Part shown: piece after piece, positions 1 through 5,967 of the stretch
How the letters are laid out: the number at the start of each line of letters is the position of its first letter
Position numbering within the stretch: position 1 is the stretch's first letter
Source of the DNA: Chloroflexia bacterium
GTDB taxonomy: Bacteria; Chloroflexota; Chloroflexia; QHBQ01; JADMIH01
Assembly (NCBI GenBank): GCA_025927935.1
Contig: JAICKM010000326.1
Location: 1 to 7,586, forward strand
Length of the DNA: 7,586 nt
Direction of reading: 5' to 3'
Program-made: the position numbers and the translations under genes
Notes under the pieces: generated by a model
What the model saw: only the letters and a program-made list of their open reading frames with translations
Databases searched by the model: none
What the model was told of the DNA's origin: nothing

Positions 1-932
1 ATCCCGGCCCGCACGACCGGCGCATCCGTGTCAACGTGTGCGGTGTGTGCCATACCGACTTGCATATCGTCGAGGGCGAGATCGACCTGCCCAAGCTGCC
101 GGTGGTGCCGGGGCATCAGATCGTCGGCACCGTGGACGCGGTGGGGGCGGAGGTGACGCGCTTTCAAGTGGGCGACCGGGTGGGGGTGCCCTGGCTCAAC
201 TGGGCCTGCGGGGTGTGCGAATATTGCCGCAGCGGGCGCGAGAACCTGTGTGACTATGCCCGCTTCACCGGTTACCAGGTGGACGGCGGCTACGCGGAGT
301 ACCAGGCGACGGACGAGCGGTTCGCCTATGCCATCCCGGCGGCGTTCCCCGATGCCCAGGCGGCGCCGCTGCTCTGCGCGGGCGTGGTGGGCTACCGGGC
401 GCTGCGCCTGGGCGATGTCCGCAACGTCAAGCGGCTGGGGCTGTATGGCTTCGGCGCGTCGGCGCACATTGCCATCCAGGTGGCGCGGCATTGGGGCGTG
501 GAGGTGGCCGTGTTCACCCGCAGCGCGGAGCATCGCCGGTTGGCGCTGGACCTGGGCGCGACCTGGGCGGGCGCATCCGGCGAGGATTCCGGCGGGCCGC
601 TCGACTGCGCTATCATCTTCGCCCCGGTGGGCGCGCTGGTACCGGTGGCGTTGGCCGCGCTAGGCAAGGGCGGCACGCTGATCCTGGCCGGCATCCACAT
701 GAGTCCCATCCCGCAGTTCGACTACGACCTGATCTGGGGCGAACGGGGCATGCGCAGCGTCGCCAACGCGACTCGCCAGGATGCCGAGGAACTCCTGGCC
801 CTGGCCGCCGCGATCCCGATTCGGACCGAAGTCGAGACGTTCCCGATGGAGCAGGCGGACGAGGTGCTGTTGAAGTTGAAGCGCAGCGAGATCCGCGGCG
901 CAGCGGTGCTGGTGGGCAAGAGCGCGACCTGA
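1..932 (+). CDS. Zinc-dependent alcohol dehydrogenase family protein (5' partial)
   Basis: Oxidoreductase of the medium-chain dehydrogenase/reductase superfamily, probably an NAD(P)-dependent cytosolic alcohol dehydrogenase; substrate unknown. The frame is open from base 3 with no start codon, so the N-terminus lies outside the window; the GTG at 36 is an internal Val. About 309 residues are visible, and relatives are roughly 330-340, so about 20-30 are missing. Counting from base 3, the putative catalytic zinc ligands are C16 in CGVCHTDLH, H38 in GHQIVG and probably C125 in PLLCAG. The structural zinc knuckle is C69, C72, C75 and C83 (C-x2-C-x2-C-x7-C). The nucleotide-binding turn at 149-155 is GFGASAH rather than the classical GxGxxG. 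I associate that variant with a subfamily of zinc-binding alcohol dehydrogenases (TIGR02822-like, from memory). The TGA stop is at 930-932. No convincing terminator follows directly. The gene is probably unrelated to the downstream ABC operon, which has its own leader. Confidence 0.93.
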   Translation, partial: PGPHDRRIRVNVCGVCHTDLHIVEGEIDLPKLPVVPGHQIVGTVDAVGAEVTRFQVGDRVGVPWLNWACGVCEYCRSGRENLCDYARFTGYQVDGGYAEYQATDERFAYAIPAAFPDAQAAPLLCAGVVGYRALRLGDVRNVKRLGLYGFGASAHIAIQVARHWGVEVAVFTRSAEHRRLALDLGATWAGASGEDSGGPLDCAIIFAPVGALVPVALAALGKGGTLILAGIHMSPIPQFDYDLIWGERGMRSVANATRQDAEELLALAAAIPIRTEVETFPMEQADEVLLKLKRSEIRGAAVLVGKSAT

Positions 933-960
933 CCTGGCGGCACACGCCGTATGCGATTAT

Positions 961-978
961 CCATCGCAAGACCGATGG
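961..978 (+). other. Small inverted repeat downstream of the dehydrogenase gene
   Basis: CCATCG (961-966) and CGATGG (973-978) form a perfect 6-bp stem with a 6-nt loop, 28 bases after the dehydrogenase stop codon. No T-run follows, so it is a poor intrinsic terminator. It overlaps the place where a -35 element for the next transcription unit would lie, so it could instead be an operator half-site pair. It may also be chance. Confidence 0.3.
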
Positions 979-1003
979 CGCTCGCGTCGCCCTGCGGTAT
1001 AGT
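975..1003 (+). promoter_or_regulatory. Possible promoter for the leader ORF and ABC operon
   Basis: TATAGT at 998-1003 matches five of six bases of the sigma-70 -10 consensus and stands out in very GC-rich DNA. The region 17 bases upstream (about 975-981) has no good TTGACA, so the -35 is weak or the promoter needs an activator. A start near 1010 would give a leader RNA of about 390 nt before the first ABC gene, enough to contain the small ORF and both terminator hairpins. Confidence 0.45.
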
Positions 1004-1009
1004 GAGGGC

Positions 1010-1023
1010 GAGCGATCACGCTC
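1010..1023 (+). other. Short hairpin at the expected 5' end of the leader RNA
   Basis: GAGCG (1010-1014) and CGCTC (1019-1023) form a 5-bp stem with an ATCA tetraloop, followed by CACTTTTA. It starts about 7 bases after the proposed -10 box, so it would sit at the very 5' end of the transcript, where it might protect the RNA. The short T-run after it also allows a reading as a weak terminator for the dehydrogenase gene upstream. Confidence 0.3.
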
Positions 1024-1069
1024 CACTTTTAGGATGCCCATTACCCACCAGTTGCAGGAGGCGCACTTC

Positions 1070-1138
1070 ATGTCAGCACAAACTCTGTCTCTTACCGGTC
1101 GCTCCATCGCCGCGTGTTGCGGTGTGGCGCGCCGCTGA
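1070..1138 (+). CDS. Putative 22-residue leader peptide with tandem Cys codons
   Basis: A 22-codon ORF begins with ATG at 1070 and ends at TGA 1136-1138. AGGAGG at 1056-1061 lies 8 nt before the ATG, a near-perfect ribosome binding site and the best in the window, which is strong evidence that this tiny frame is translated. The peptide starts MSAQTLSLTGRS and ends IAACCGVARR. Codons 16 and 17 are TGT TGC, two consecutive Cys codons, only 6 bases upstream of a segment (1126-1132, codons 19-21) that can form RNA structure with bases just past the stop. It has no signal peptide or recognisable domain. The likely job is in cis: ribosome position on this ORF decides the fate of the downstream terminators that precede the ABC transporter genes. 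Stalling at Cys-Cys would be the natural trigger, but an antibiotic-stalled ribosome would have the same effect. The peptide sequence itself is not one I recognise. Confidence 0.7.
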   Translation: MSAQTLSLTGRSIAACCGVARR

Positions 1139-1199
1139 GGAGTGCGCCTGACAACTGCACGTTAGAGATTCGGTAACTCGCCCTCTCGCTACTTCCGCC

Positions 1200-1229
1200 T
1201 GATCGCCGGCCTGTTGCGCCGGTTGATCA
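1200..1229 (+). other. Stem-loop in the spacer of the attenuator RNA
   Basis: TGATC (1200-1204) pairs with GATCA (1225-1229) and CCGGC (1206-1210) pairs with GCCGG (1218-1222), with a one-by-two internal mismatch and a 7-nt loop. The stem lies between the two partners of the proposed antiterminator (1139-1150 and 1314-1325). It would shorten the distance between them and favour their meeting. Other minor pairings in this spacer are CTCGCC 1178-1183 with GGCGAG 1270-1275, and CAGGG 1263-1267 with CCCTG 1278-1282. Confidence 0.45.
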
Positions 1230-1306
1230 CGCCTGCGCTCGCTTTGGTGGCGACCGGGCAGCCAGGGGCGGCGAGATCCCTGCTCCTTCACCTGGATGCG
1301 AGTCTA

Positions 1307-1344
1307 ACGGCCACGGGCGCACTCCCGCCCGTGGCCGTGCTTTT
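1307..1344 (+). terminator. Intrinsic terminator 1 in the ABC leader
   Basis: A perfect 13-bp GC-rich stem (ACGGCCACGGGCG at 1307-1319 with its exact complement at 1326-1338) has a 6-nt loop, CACTCC. It is followed by GC and then TTTT at 1341-1344. The stem is very strong but the U-tract is short and offset by two bases, so termination may be partial. That would explain a second terminator immediately downstream. The loop and inner left arm are complementary to the bases just after the leader-peptide stop codon. Confidence 0.72.
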
Positions 1345-1348
1345 GCTG

Positions 1349-1378
1349 CCGCCACGGTCCTGACCTGTGGCGGTTTTT
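1349..1378 (+). terminator. Intrinsic terminator 2 in the ABC leader
   Basis: CCGCCAC (1349-1355) pairs with GTGGCGG (1367-1373). The stem continues inward as GGT (1356-1358) with ACC (1363-1365) past a bulged T, closing a CCTG tetraloop. TTTTT follows at 1374-1378. This is the better canonical terminator of the pair. It ends only 24 bases before the ATG of the first ABC gene, so it makes little sense as the end of the dehydrogenase unit more than 400 bases upstream. It is best read as a regulated terminator. Confidence 0.75.
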
Positions 1379-1402
1379 AACTTTCCGGCTGAAGGAGCCT
1401 CC

Positions 1403-3187
1403 ATGCATTCGACTGTGCATTTTGCCGAGTATCGCACATTGCTCGGCACCTACCTGCGCCCGCAACGGGTGCGCGTGTTCCTGCTGGCGTTTTTGCTGCT
1501 CGGCAGCATCGGGCTGCAACTGCTGAACCCGCAGGTGATCCGCTACTTCATCGATACCACCCAGGCGGGCGGCCCGGCGGACGCGCTGCTGGCCGCCGCT
1601 ATCACCTTTATCGCCATAGGGCTGGCCCAGCGCGCCGTCGCTCTCGCCACTACCTATGTCAGCATCAATTTGGGCTGGGCCGCGACCAACGCCTTGCGCT
1701 CCGACCTGGCCGCCCATTGCCTGCGGCTGGATATGCCGTTCCATAAAACGCACACGCCGGGCGAGCTGATCGAGCGCATCGACGGCGATGTGACGCTGCT
1801 GGCCGGGTTCTTCTCGCAGTTCGTGATCCGCGTGGTGGGCAACGCGATCCTCATCCTGGCCGTGCTGGTTTTGCTGTTCCGCGAGGACTGGCGCGCGGGT
1901 CTGGCGCTCACGGTCTACATCCTGATCACCCTGGCCGCGCTGGCGGCGCTGCAAAATTTCGGCGTGCGCCGCTGGGCCGCCTCACGGCAAGCCTGGGCTG
2001 AGCAGTGGGGCTTTCTGGAGGAGCGCCTGGCGGGCACCGAGGACATCCGGGGCAGCGGGGCCGAGGCTTATATGCTGCACCGCCTGTACGGCCTGATGCG
2101 CGCTGTGCTCGAAAAGGGCCGGGGCGCCAAGATGGCGAGCAGCCTCAGCGAAGTGATTACCAGCTTCCTGTTCATCAGCGGGTACGGCCTGGGCCTGGCC
2201 CTGGGCGCCTACCTCTACAGCCAGGGCGCCGTGACCATCGGCGCCGCCTTCCTGATCGTCTACTATATCGGTATGCTGGCGGCTCCGCTGGAAACCATCC
2301 GCGACCAGGCCCAGGAGTTGCAACAGGCCACGGCGGGCATCGCCCGCGTGCGCCAGTTGTTCGACTTGCAGCCCCAGGTGCGCGACACCCCGCGGACGGT
2401 GCTGCCGCTGGGCGCGCTCGGCGTGACGTTCGACGGCGTGTCCTTCGCTTACGACGACCGCGCGCCTGATGCGCCCGCCGCCGCGGAGAACGGGGGCCGC
2501 GTGCTGCACGATGTGACCTTTGACCTGCCGCCGGGCCGGGTGCTGGGGGTGCTGGGGCGCACCGGCAGCGGCAAAACCACCCTGACCCGCCTGCTGTTCC
2601 GCCTCTATGATCCCACGGCGGGCGCCATTCGCCTGAGCGGCGTGGATATCCGCGACGTACCCTTCGCCGATCTGCGCGGGCGCACCGGCATGGTGACGCA
2701 GGATGTGCAACTGTTCCAGGCGAGCATCCGCGACAATATTGCCTTCTTCAACCCGCGCATCGGCGACGGGCAGATCCGCCAGGCGCTGGCCGAATTGGAT
2801 CTCCAGGATTGGGTGGCCGCGATGCCCGACGGGCTGGATACCACGCTAGGCGCGGGCGGCCAGGGTATGTCGGCGGGGGAGGCGCAATTGCTGGCCTTCG
2901 CCCGCGTCTTCCTCAAAGATCCCGGCCTGGTGATCCTGGACGAGGCCGCCTCGCGCCTGGACCCGGTGACGGAGCATCGCCTGGAGCGGGCCATCGACCG
3001 GCTGCTGGCGGCCCGCACCGGCATCATCATCGCCCATCGCCTGCGCACGGTGCAGCGCGCCGACGACATCCTGATCTTGGAGGAGGGCCGGGTGGTCGAG
3101 TATGGCCCGCGTGCCGCCCTCGCCGCCGACCCCCATTCGCGCTTCTATCGCCTGCTACAGACCGGGCTGGAGGAGGCCCTCGCATGA
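1403..3187 (+). CDS. ABC exporter half-transporter, catalytic subunit of a heterodimer
   Basis: A membrane-fused ATPase of the ABC exporter type (TMD-NBD, 594 residues, normal length). ATG 1403 is chosen because GAAGGAG at 1391-1397 precedes it; the in-frame GTG at 1367 lies inside a terminator stem. Six membrane helices are expected near residues 25-42, 62-85, 139-160, 166-187, 253-273 and 277-297. In the ATPase domain (about 340-594), Walker A is G385-T393 with K391, the Q-loop is Q433, Walker B ends at D513 followed by catalytic E514, the D-loop is SRLD 517-520 and the H-loop is H545. The signature motif is MSAGEA (489-494) instead of LSGGQ. The subunit therefore has a complete hydrolysis site but contributes a poor signature to its partner. 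Its partner gene overlaps by four bases. Substrate is unknown: multidrug, lipid, peptide or thiol export are all possible. Expression is probably gated by the two leader terminators upstream. Confidence 0.92.
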   Translation: MHSTVHFAEYRTLLGTYLRPQRVRVFLLAFLLLGSIGLQLLNPQVIRYFIDTTQAGGPADALLAAAITFIAIGLAQRAVALATTYVSINLGWAATNALRSDLAAHCLRLDMPFHKTHTPGELIERIDGDVTLLAGFFSQFVIRVVGNAILILAVLVLLFREDWRAGLALTVYILITLAALAALQNFGVRRWAASRQAWAEQWGFLEERLAGTEDIRGSGAEAYMLHRLYGLMRAVLEKGRGAKMASSLSEVITSFLFISGYGLGLALGAYLYSQGAVTIGAAFLIVYYIGMLAAPLETIRDQAQELQQATAGIARVRQLFDLQPQVRDTPRTVLPLGALGVTFDGVSFAYDDRAPDAPAAAENGGRVLHDVTFDLPPGRVLGVLGRTGSGKTTLTRLLFRLYDPTAGAIRLSGVDIRDVPFADLRGRTGMVTQDVQLFQASIRDNIAFFNPRIGDGQIRQALAELDLQDWVAAMPDGLDTTLGAGGQGMSAGEAQLLAFARVFLKDPGLVILDEAASRLDPVTEHRLERAIDRLLAARTGIIIAHRLRTVQRADDILILEEGRVVEYGPRAALAADPHSRFYRLLQTGLEEALA

Positions 3188-5034
3188 GTACTATCGAGCA
3201 TACAACGGCACCGCCCCCGCTGCGGACGATGCCGTTCAACTGGCGCCTGATTCGCTACAGTCCCGGCGTGTACAGCATCCACGCTGTCTGCCAGGTGTTC
3301 TACCTGGGGGCGCGTGTGTTGCCGGGTCTAATCGAGAAAGCCGTCTTCGATACCATCACCGGCGCGGCGCCGGTGTCACTCAGCATCTGGGCGCTGATCG
3401 CCCTTTACATTTCGGTCGGCGTGGCCCGGCTGGGCGCGACGTTCGCCGAGGCATGGGCCGGGTGGACCTTTCGCTACACGGTGGGTGCGCTGCTACGCCG
3501 CAACCTGTTCGCCCGCCGCCTCCAACAGCCGGGCGCCGTCGCGCCGCCGGTCTCCTCCGGCGAGGCGATCAACCGCTACAGCGTCGATGTGGCCGAGGTT
3601 GGCGACTTCCCAACCTGGCTGCCCGACGTGGCCGGGAACCTGGTGTCTTTCGTGATCGCCGTCGTGATTATGGCGCAAATCAACCTGCTGATCACCCTGG
3701 TCGTCTTCCTACCGCTGGCCGCCGCCATGATCGCCGGGCGCATCGCCTGGGCGCGCATCCTGCGCTACCAGCGGGCCGCCGGGTTGGCGTCGGACGCCGT
3801 GACCGGCTTCCTGGCCGAACTCTTTGGCGCGGTCCAGGCGGTGAAGGTCGCCCATGCCGAGCCGGATGTTATCACCCACTTCGGCAAGCTGAACGAGACG
3901 CGCCGCGTGGCGGCGTTGCGCGTGGGCGTGCTCGATGAGTTCTTGAACTCGATCCACGGCACGGCAGTGACCTTCGGCGTCGGCGTGGTGCTGCTGCTGG
4001 CGGGGCAAGCCATGGCCGCGGGCACCTTCACCATCGGCGACTTCGCCCTGTTCACCTACTATCTGTGGTTTACTACGGATCTGCCGTCGTACCTGGGGAC
4101 GTTCGTCGGGGACTTCAAGCAACAGGAGGTGGCGATTACCCGCCTGGTGGAACTGCTGCCTAACGATCCGCCGGAGGTGCTGGTGGAACCGCACCCGGTC
4201 TACCTGCACAGCGCGCCGCCGCCGTTGCCGCCGGTCGTGCGCACCCCGGCAGATCGGTTGGACTGCCTGGATGTCCGCGGACTCACGTACCGCTATCCGG
4301 GCGCCGGCCGGGGCGTGGTAGATGTGGATCTGCACCTGGAGCCGGGTTCGTTTACGGTCATCACCGGGCGCATCGGCTCCGGGAAGACCACGCTGCTGCG
4401 GGCGCTGCTCGGCCAGTTGCCGCGCGACACCGGGGAAATCCGTTGGAACGGCGCCCCGGTGGCTGATCCCGCCAGCTTCTTCCGCCCGCCGCGCGCCGCC
4501 TATACGCCGCAGGTGCCGCGCCTATTCAGCGACAGCCTGCGCGACAACATCTTGCTGGGGTTGGCCGAGGACCGTGTGGACCTGCCCGCCGCGCTCTGGC
4601 GCGCCGTGCTCGATCCCGACGTGGCGGCGCTGGACCACGGGCTGGATACGCTGGTCGGCCCGCGCGGCGTGCGCCTTTCCGGCGGGCAGGTGCAGCGGGC
4701 AGCGGCGGCGCGCATGTTCGTCCGCGACCCGGCCCTGCTGGTCTGCGACGATCTCTCCAGCGCGCTCGACGTGGACACTGAGCGCGCGCTCTGGGAGCGG
4801 GTGCAAACCCCGCGCGCCGGCGCCGCGCCGCCCACGTGCCTGGTCGTCTCGCACCGCCGCGCCGCGCTCCGGCGGGCGGATCAGATCATCGTGCTGCAAG
4901 ACGGCCGCATCGCCGCCCAGGGCACGCTCGACACGCTGCTCGCCACCAGCCCCGAGATGCAGCGCCTCTGGGCGGGCGACCTGGGCACGCCGGAAGCCAT
5001 CCCCGTACCGGCGGGGGCGGCCTCTGAGGCTTAG
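3184..5034 (+). CDS. ABC exporter half-transporter, degenerate-site subunit of a heterodimer
   Basis: Second half-transporter, 616 residues. ATG 3184 overlaps the previous TGA as ATGA, and GGAGGAGG at 3169-3176 lies 7 nt upstream, so the genes are translationally coupled and made in equal amounts. The frame is open further upstream but only as a shadow of the first gene. The membrane domain covers about residues 30-305, with helices near 66-86, 152-185 (two) and 258-298 (two). A Pro-rich linker at 328-356 leads into the ATPase domain. Walker A is G395-T403 with K401, Q-loop Q443, canonical LSGGQ at 498-502, Walker B ending C521-D522, D-loop SALD 526-529 and H-loop H557. The residue after D522 is Asp (D523) where the catalytic Glu belongs, a substitution typical of the impaired site in heterodimeric exporters such as BmrCD and TM287/288. 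Its intact signature completes the active site of the first subunit. Confidence 0.92.
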   Translation: MSTIEHTTAPPPLRTMPFNWRLIRYSPGVYSIHAVCQVFYLGARVLPGLIEKAVFDTITGAAPVSLSIWALIALYISVGVARLGATFAEAWAGWTFRYTVGALLRRNLFARRLQQPGAVAPPVSSGEAINRYSVDVAEVGDFPTWLPDVAGNLVSFVIAVVIMAQINLLITLVVFLPLAAAMIAGRIAWARILRYQRAAGLASDAVTGFLAELFGAVQAVKVAHAEPDVITHFGKLNETRRVAALRVGVLDEFLNSIHGTAVTFGVGVVLLLAGQAMAAGTFTIGDFALFTYYLWFTTDLPSYLGTFVGDFKQQEVAITRLVELLPNDPPEVLVEPHPVYLHSAPPPLPPVVRTPADRLDCLDVRGLTYRYPGAGRGVVDVDLHLEPGSFTVITGRIGSGKTTLLRALLGQLPRDTGEIRWNGAPVADPASFFRPPRAAYTPQVPRLFSDSLRDNILLGLAEDRVDLPAALWRAVLDPDVAALDHGLDTLVGPRGVRLSGGQVQRAAAARMFVRDPALLVCDDLSSALDVDTERALWERVQTPRAGAAPPTCLVVSHRRAALRRADQIIVLQDGRIAAQGTLDTLLATSPEMQRLWAGDLGTPEAIPVPAGAASEA

Positions 5035-5069
5035 GCGCGGCGCCATCGCTACTAATCAGACCTATCGAA

Positions 5070-5106
5070 AAGGCTCACCTTCGTCCTTTGCGTGGAGGTG
5101 AGCCTT
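5070..5106 (+). terminator. Perfect 11-bp hairpin after the ABC operon
   Basis: AAGGCTCACCT (5070-5080) and AGGTGAGCCTT (5096-5106) are exact complements with a 15-nt loop, starting 36 bases after the second ABC stop codon. On the plus strand only TT then CAAC follows. On the minus strand the stem is followed by TTTTC, so the U-tract is better for transcription coming from the right. It probably ends or stabilises the 3' end of the ABC mRNA, and may act on both strands. Confidence 0.55.
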
Positions 5107-5150
5107 CAACATCCTGAAGGGTTGTTTGGTTCACGGGCATTGCCGCGCGC

Positions 5151-5179
5151 TTGCTCAGTGGTGGTCTTCATACTATACT
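5151..5179 (+). promoter_or_regulatory. Sigma-70-like promoter for the nuclease-like gene
   Basis: TTGCTC (5151-5156) and TATACT (5174-5179) are separated by exactly 17 bases; the -10 box matches five of six consensus bases and the -35 has the TTG core. A start near 5186 would leave a 66-nt leader before the ATG at 5252. A second -10-like hexamer, TACAAT, lies at 5185-5190 without a good -35. The gene therefore appears to be transcribed independently of the ABC operon. Confidence 0.55.
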
Positions 5180-5190
5180 GTCCCTACAAT

Positions 5191-5210
5191 AGCATACTTG
5201 AGCATACTTG
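5191..5210 (+). repeat. Tandem 10-bp direct repeat downstream of a promoter
   Basis: AGCATACTTG occurs twice in a row with no spacer (5191-5200 and 5201-5210). A 10-bp period equals one DNA helical turn, so a protein bound to both copies would sit on the same face. The repeat begins about 5 bases after the expected transcription start, a position suited to repression. It could also be a duplication by replication slippage. Confidence 0.6.
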
Positions 5211-5251
5211 CCTGATGGATATCTGCGGCTATAGATTGAGGAGTAGTGCTG

Positions 5252-5869
5252 ATGTTGAACGATGAGGGTTATCCCGAACTTAAAATTGCACGTAAGACCG
5301 GTCGGGAACCGTTCACGCGAGCTGGTAAGCAATTAGACCATACACTTCTAGATTTCTGGCGCTGGTCCGCTTCTGACCTGGTGAGTAATGCCACACGTGG
5401 TATTCTCGCGGAGTATATTGTTGCCTCAGCACTGGGATGTCTAACGGACGTGCGTAGGGAATGGGATGCCTTTGACCTGTTGACTCCATCCGGAATTAAA
5501 GTTGAAGTAAAATCGGCTGCTTATCTGCAATCCTGGTATCATAAGAAGCTTTCCGCCATTAGCTTTAGCATTCGCCCGACTATTGCATGGTCGGCCACCA
5601 CAGGTGAGTCGGCTGCCGAGCGGAGACGACAAGCGGATGTATACGTATCCTGTCTCCTCGATCACAATCAAAAAGACTCGTTAGATCCGCTAGATCTCAA
5701 CCAATGGACGTTTTACGTCGTTCGGGCTGCCGTGCTGGATAGGATGCTTCCGCTGCAGAAGACCATCAGCCTTGGCGGGCTGGAAAAACTACAGCCACTT
5801 GCCGCCAGCTATGATGAACTTGCTGCTTGTGTAGAGAAAGCAGGTTCTAACGTAGATCAGGCTCCATGA
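5252..5869 (+). CDS. Hypothetical protein with probable PD-(D/E)XK nuclease fold
   Basis: A 205-residue soluble protein with no signal peptide or membrane segment. ATG 5252 is chosen because GAGGAG at 5238-5243 lies 8 nt upstream; the GTG at 5246 would be only 2 nt from it. The order of motifs suggests the restriction-endonuclease-like fold: a helix with RGILAEYIVASALG (49-62, E54), then WDAFDL (71-76, D75), a turn with TPSGIK, then VEVKSA (84-89, E85 and K87). This gives E...D-x9-E-x-K, the usual spacing for the PD-(D/E)XK metal site. The strand and helix AAYLQSW follow, and a conserved-looking WTFYVV strand lies at about 150-155. I recognise the pattern as that of uncharacterised proteins in other bacteria but know no assigned function. 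Codon use is clearly more AT-rich than in every other gene here, suggesting later acquisition. It could be a solitary restriction-type or defence enzyme, or a DNA repair or housekeeping nuclease. No methylase or partner is adjacent. Confidence 0.78.
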   Translation: MLNDEGYPELKIARKTGREPFTRAGKQLDHTLLDFWRWSASDLVSNATRGILAEYIVASALGCLTDVRREWDAFDLLTPSGIKVEVKSAAYLQSWYHKKLSAISFSIRPTIAWSATTGESAAERRRQADVYVSCLLDHNQKDSLDPLDLNQWTFYVVRAAVLDRMLPLQKTISLGGLEKLQPLAASYDELAACVEKAGSNVDQAP

Positions 5870-5873
5870 CCCG

Positions 5874-5920
5874 GCATGGCAAGTCCCATTCCACTAGTGA
5901 GCGGGATGGGACTGCCGTGC
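5874..5920 (+). terminator. Large hairpin between convergent genes
   Basis: Bases 5882-5892 pair with 5903-5913 (11 bp, one G-U) and 5874-5880 pair with 5914-5920 (7 bp, one G-U), separated only by a bulged A at 5881; the loop is 5893-5902. The stem starts 5 bases after the nuclease-like stop codon and lies 48 bases beyond the end of glmS on the other strand. There is no T-run on either side, so it is not a textbook intrinsic terminator. It probably defines the 3' ends of both converging transcripts. A mobile-repeat origin is possible. Confidence 0.55.
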
Positions 5921-5967
5921 ATGGATGCGTTAATTCGCCGGGTACACGCTGTACTTTCGGTGCCCAG

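Larger units (their letters stand above)
1126..1378 (+). promoter_or_regulatory. Putative ribosome-mediated transcription attenuator controlling the ABC operon
   Basis: Read directly from the sequence, six segments can pair in two incompatible ways. Segment 1 (1126-1132) pairs with 1142-1148 of segment 2 (7 bp including one G-U, with the leader stop codon in the loop). Segment 2 (1139-1150) instead pairs with segment 3 (1314-1325): ten Watson-Crick pairs in a row, then G-U, then G-C. Segment 3 is the inner half of the left arm plus the loop of terminator 1, whose right arm is segment 4 (1326-1338). Bases 1329-1335 of segment 4 can pair with 1351-1357 of segment 5 (7 bp), which is the left arm of terminator 2; segment 6 is its right arm. 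So 1:2 permits 3:4 and 5:6, both terminators, while 2:3 permits 4:5 and removes both. A ribosome paused at the Cys-Cys codons (1115-1120) would cover most of segment 1 and leave segment 2 free, giving read-through. This is the logic of classical amino-acid attenuators. The ligand or signal is inferred, not seen. Confidence 0.62.

Noticed and set aside
491..1138. Long plus-strand frame running from the dehydrogenase gene through the intergenic region and ending at the same stop as the leader ORF
   Set aside because: The upstream part is an Arg/Gly/Pro-rich shadow of the dehydrogenase. Only the last 22 codons, which have their own perfect Shine-Dalgarno, look translated.
1367..1402. Upstream GTG start for the first ABC gene, adding 12 residues
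   Set aside because: The GTG at 1367 lies in the right arm of terminator 2 and has no ribosome binding site. ATG 1403 has GAAGGAG just upstream.
1070..1402. Known metabolite riboswitch (guanidine, Mn2+ or SAM type) as an explanation of the leader
   Set aside because: I see none of the conserved core motifs of these classes, whereas a translated ORF with antiterminator complementarity explains the structure directly. A covariance-model search could overturn this.
1304..1954. Minus-strand open frame opposite the first ABC gene
   Set aside because: Gln/Arg/His-rich translation with no domain and no ribosome binding site, antisense to a well-supported gene; a compositional artefact.
2809..3183. 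In-frame extension of the second ABC gene back to 2809
   Set aside because: It overlaps the ATPase domain of the first gene and encodes low-complexity Gly/Arg/Pro-rich residues typical of a GC-rich shadow frame. ATG 3184 with an ATGA overlap and GGAGGAGG upstream is the clear start.
5070..5920. Insertion sequence or integron cassette around the low-GC gene
   Set aside because: There is no transposase or integrase, no matching terminal inverted repeats and no visible target-site duplication. I keep only the weaker idea of an acquired gene.
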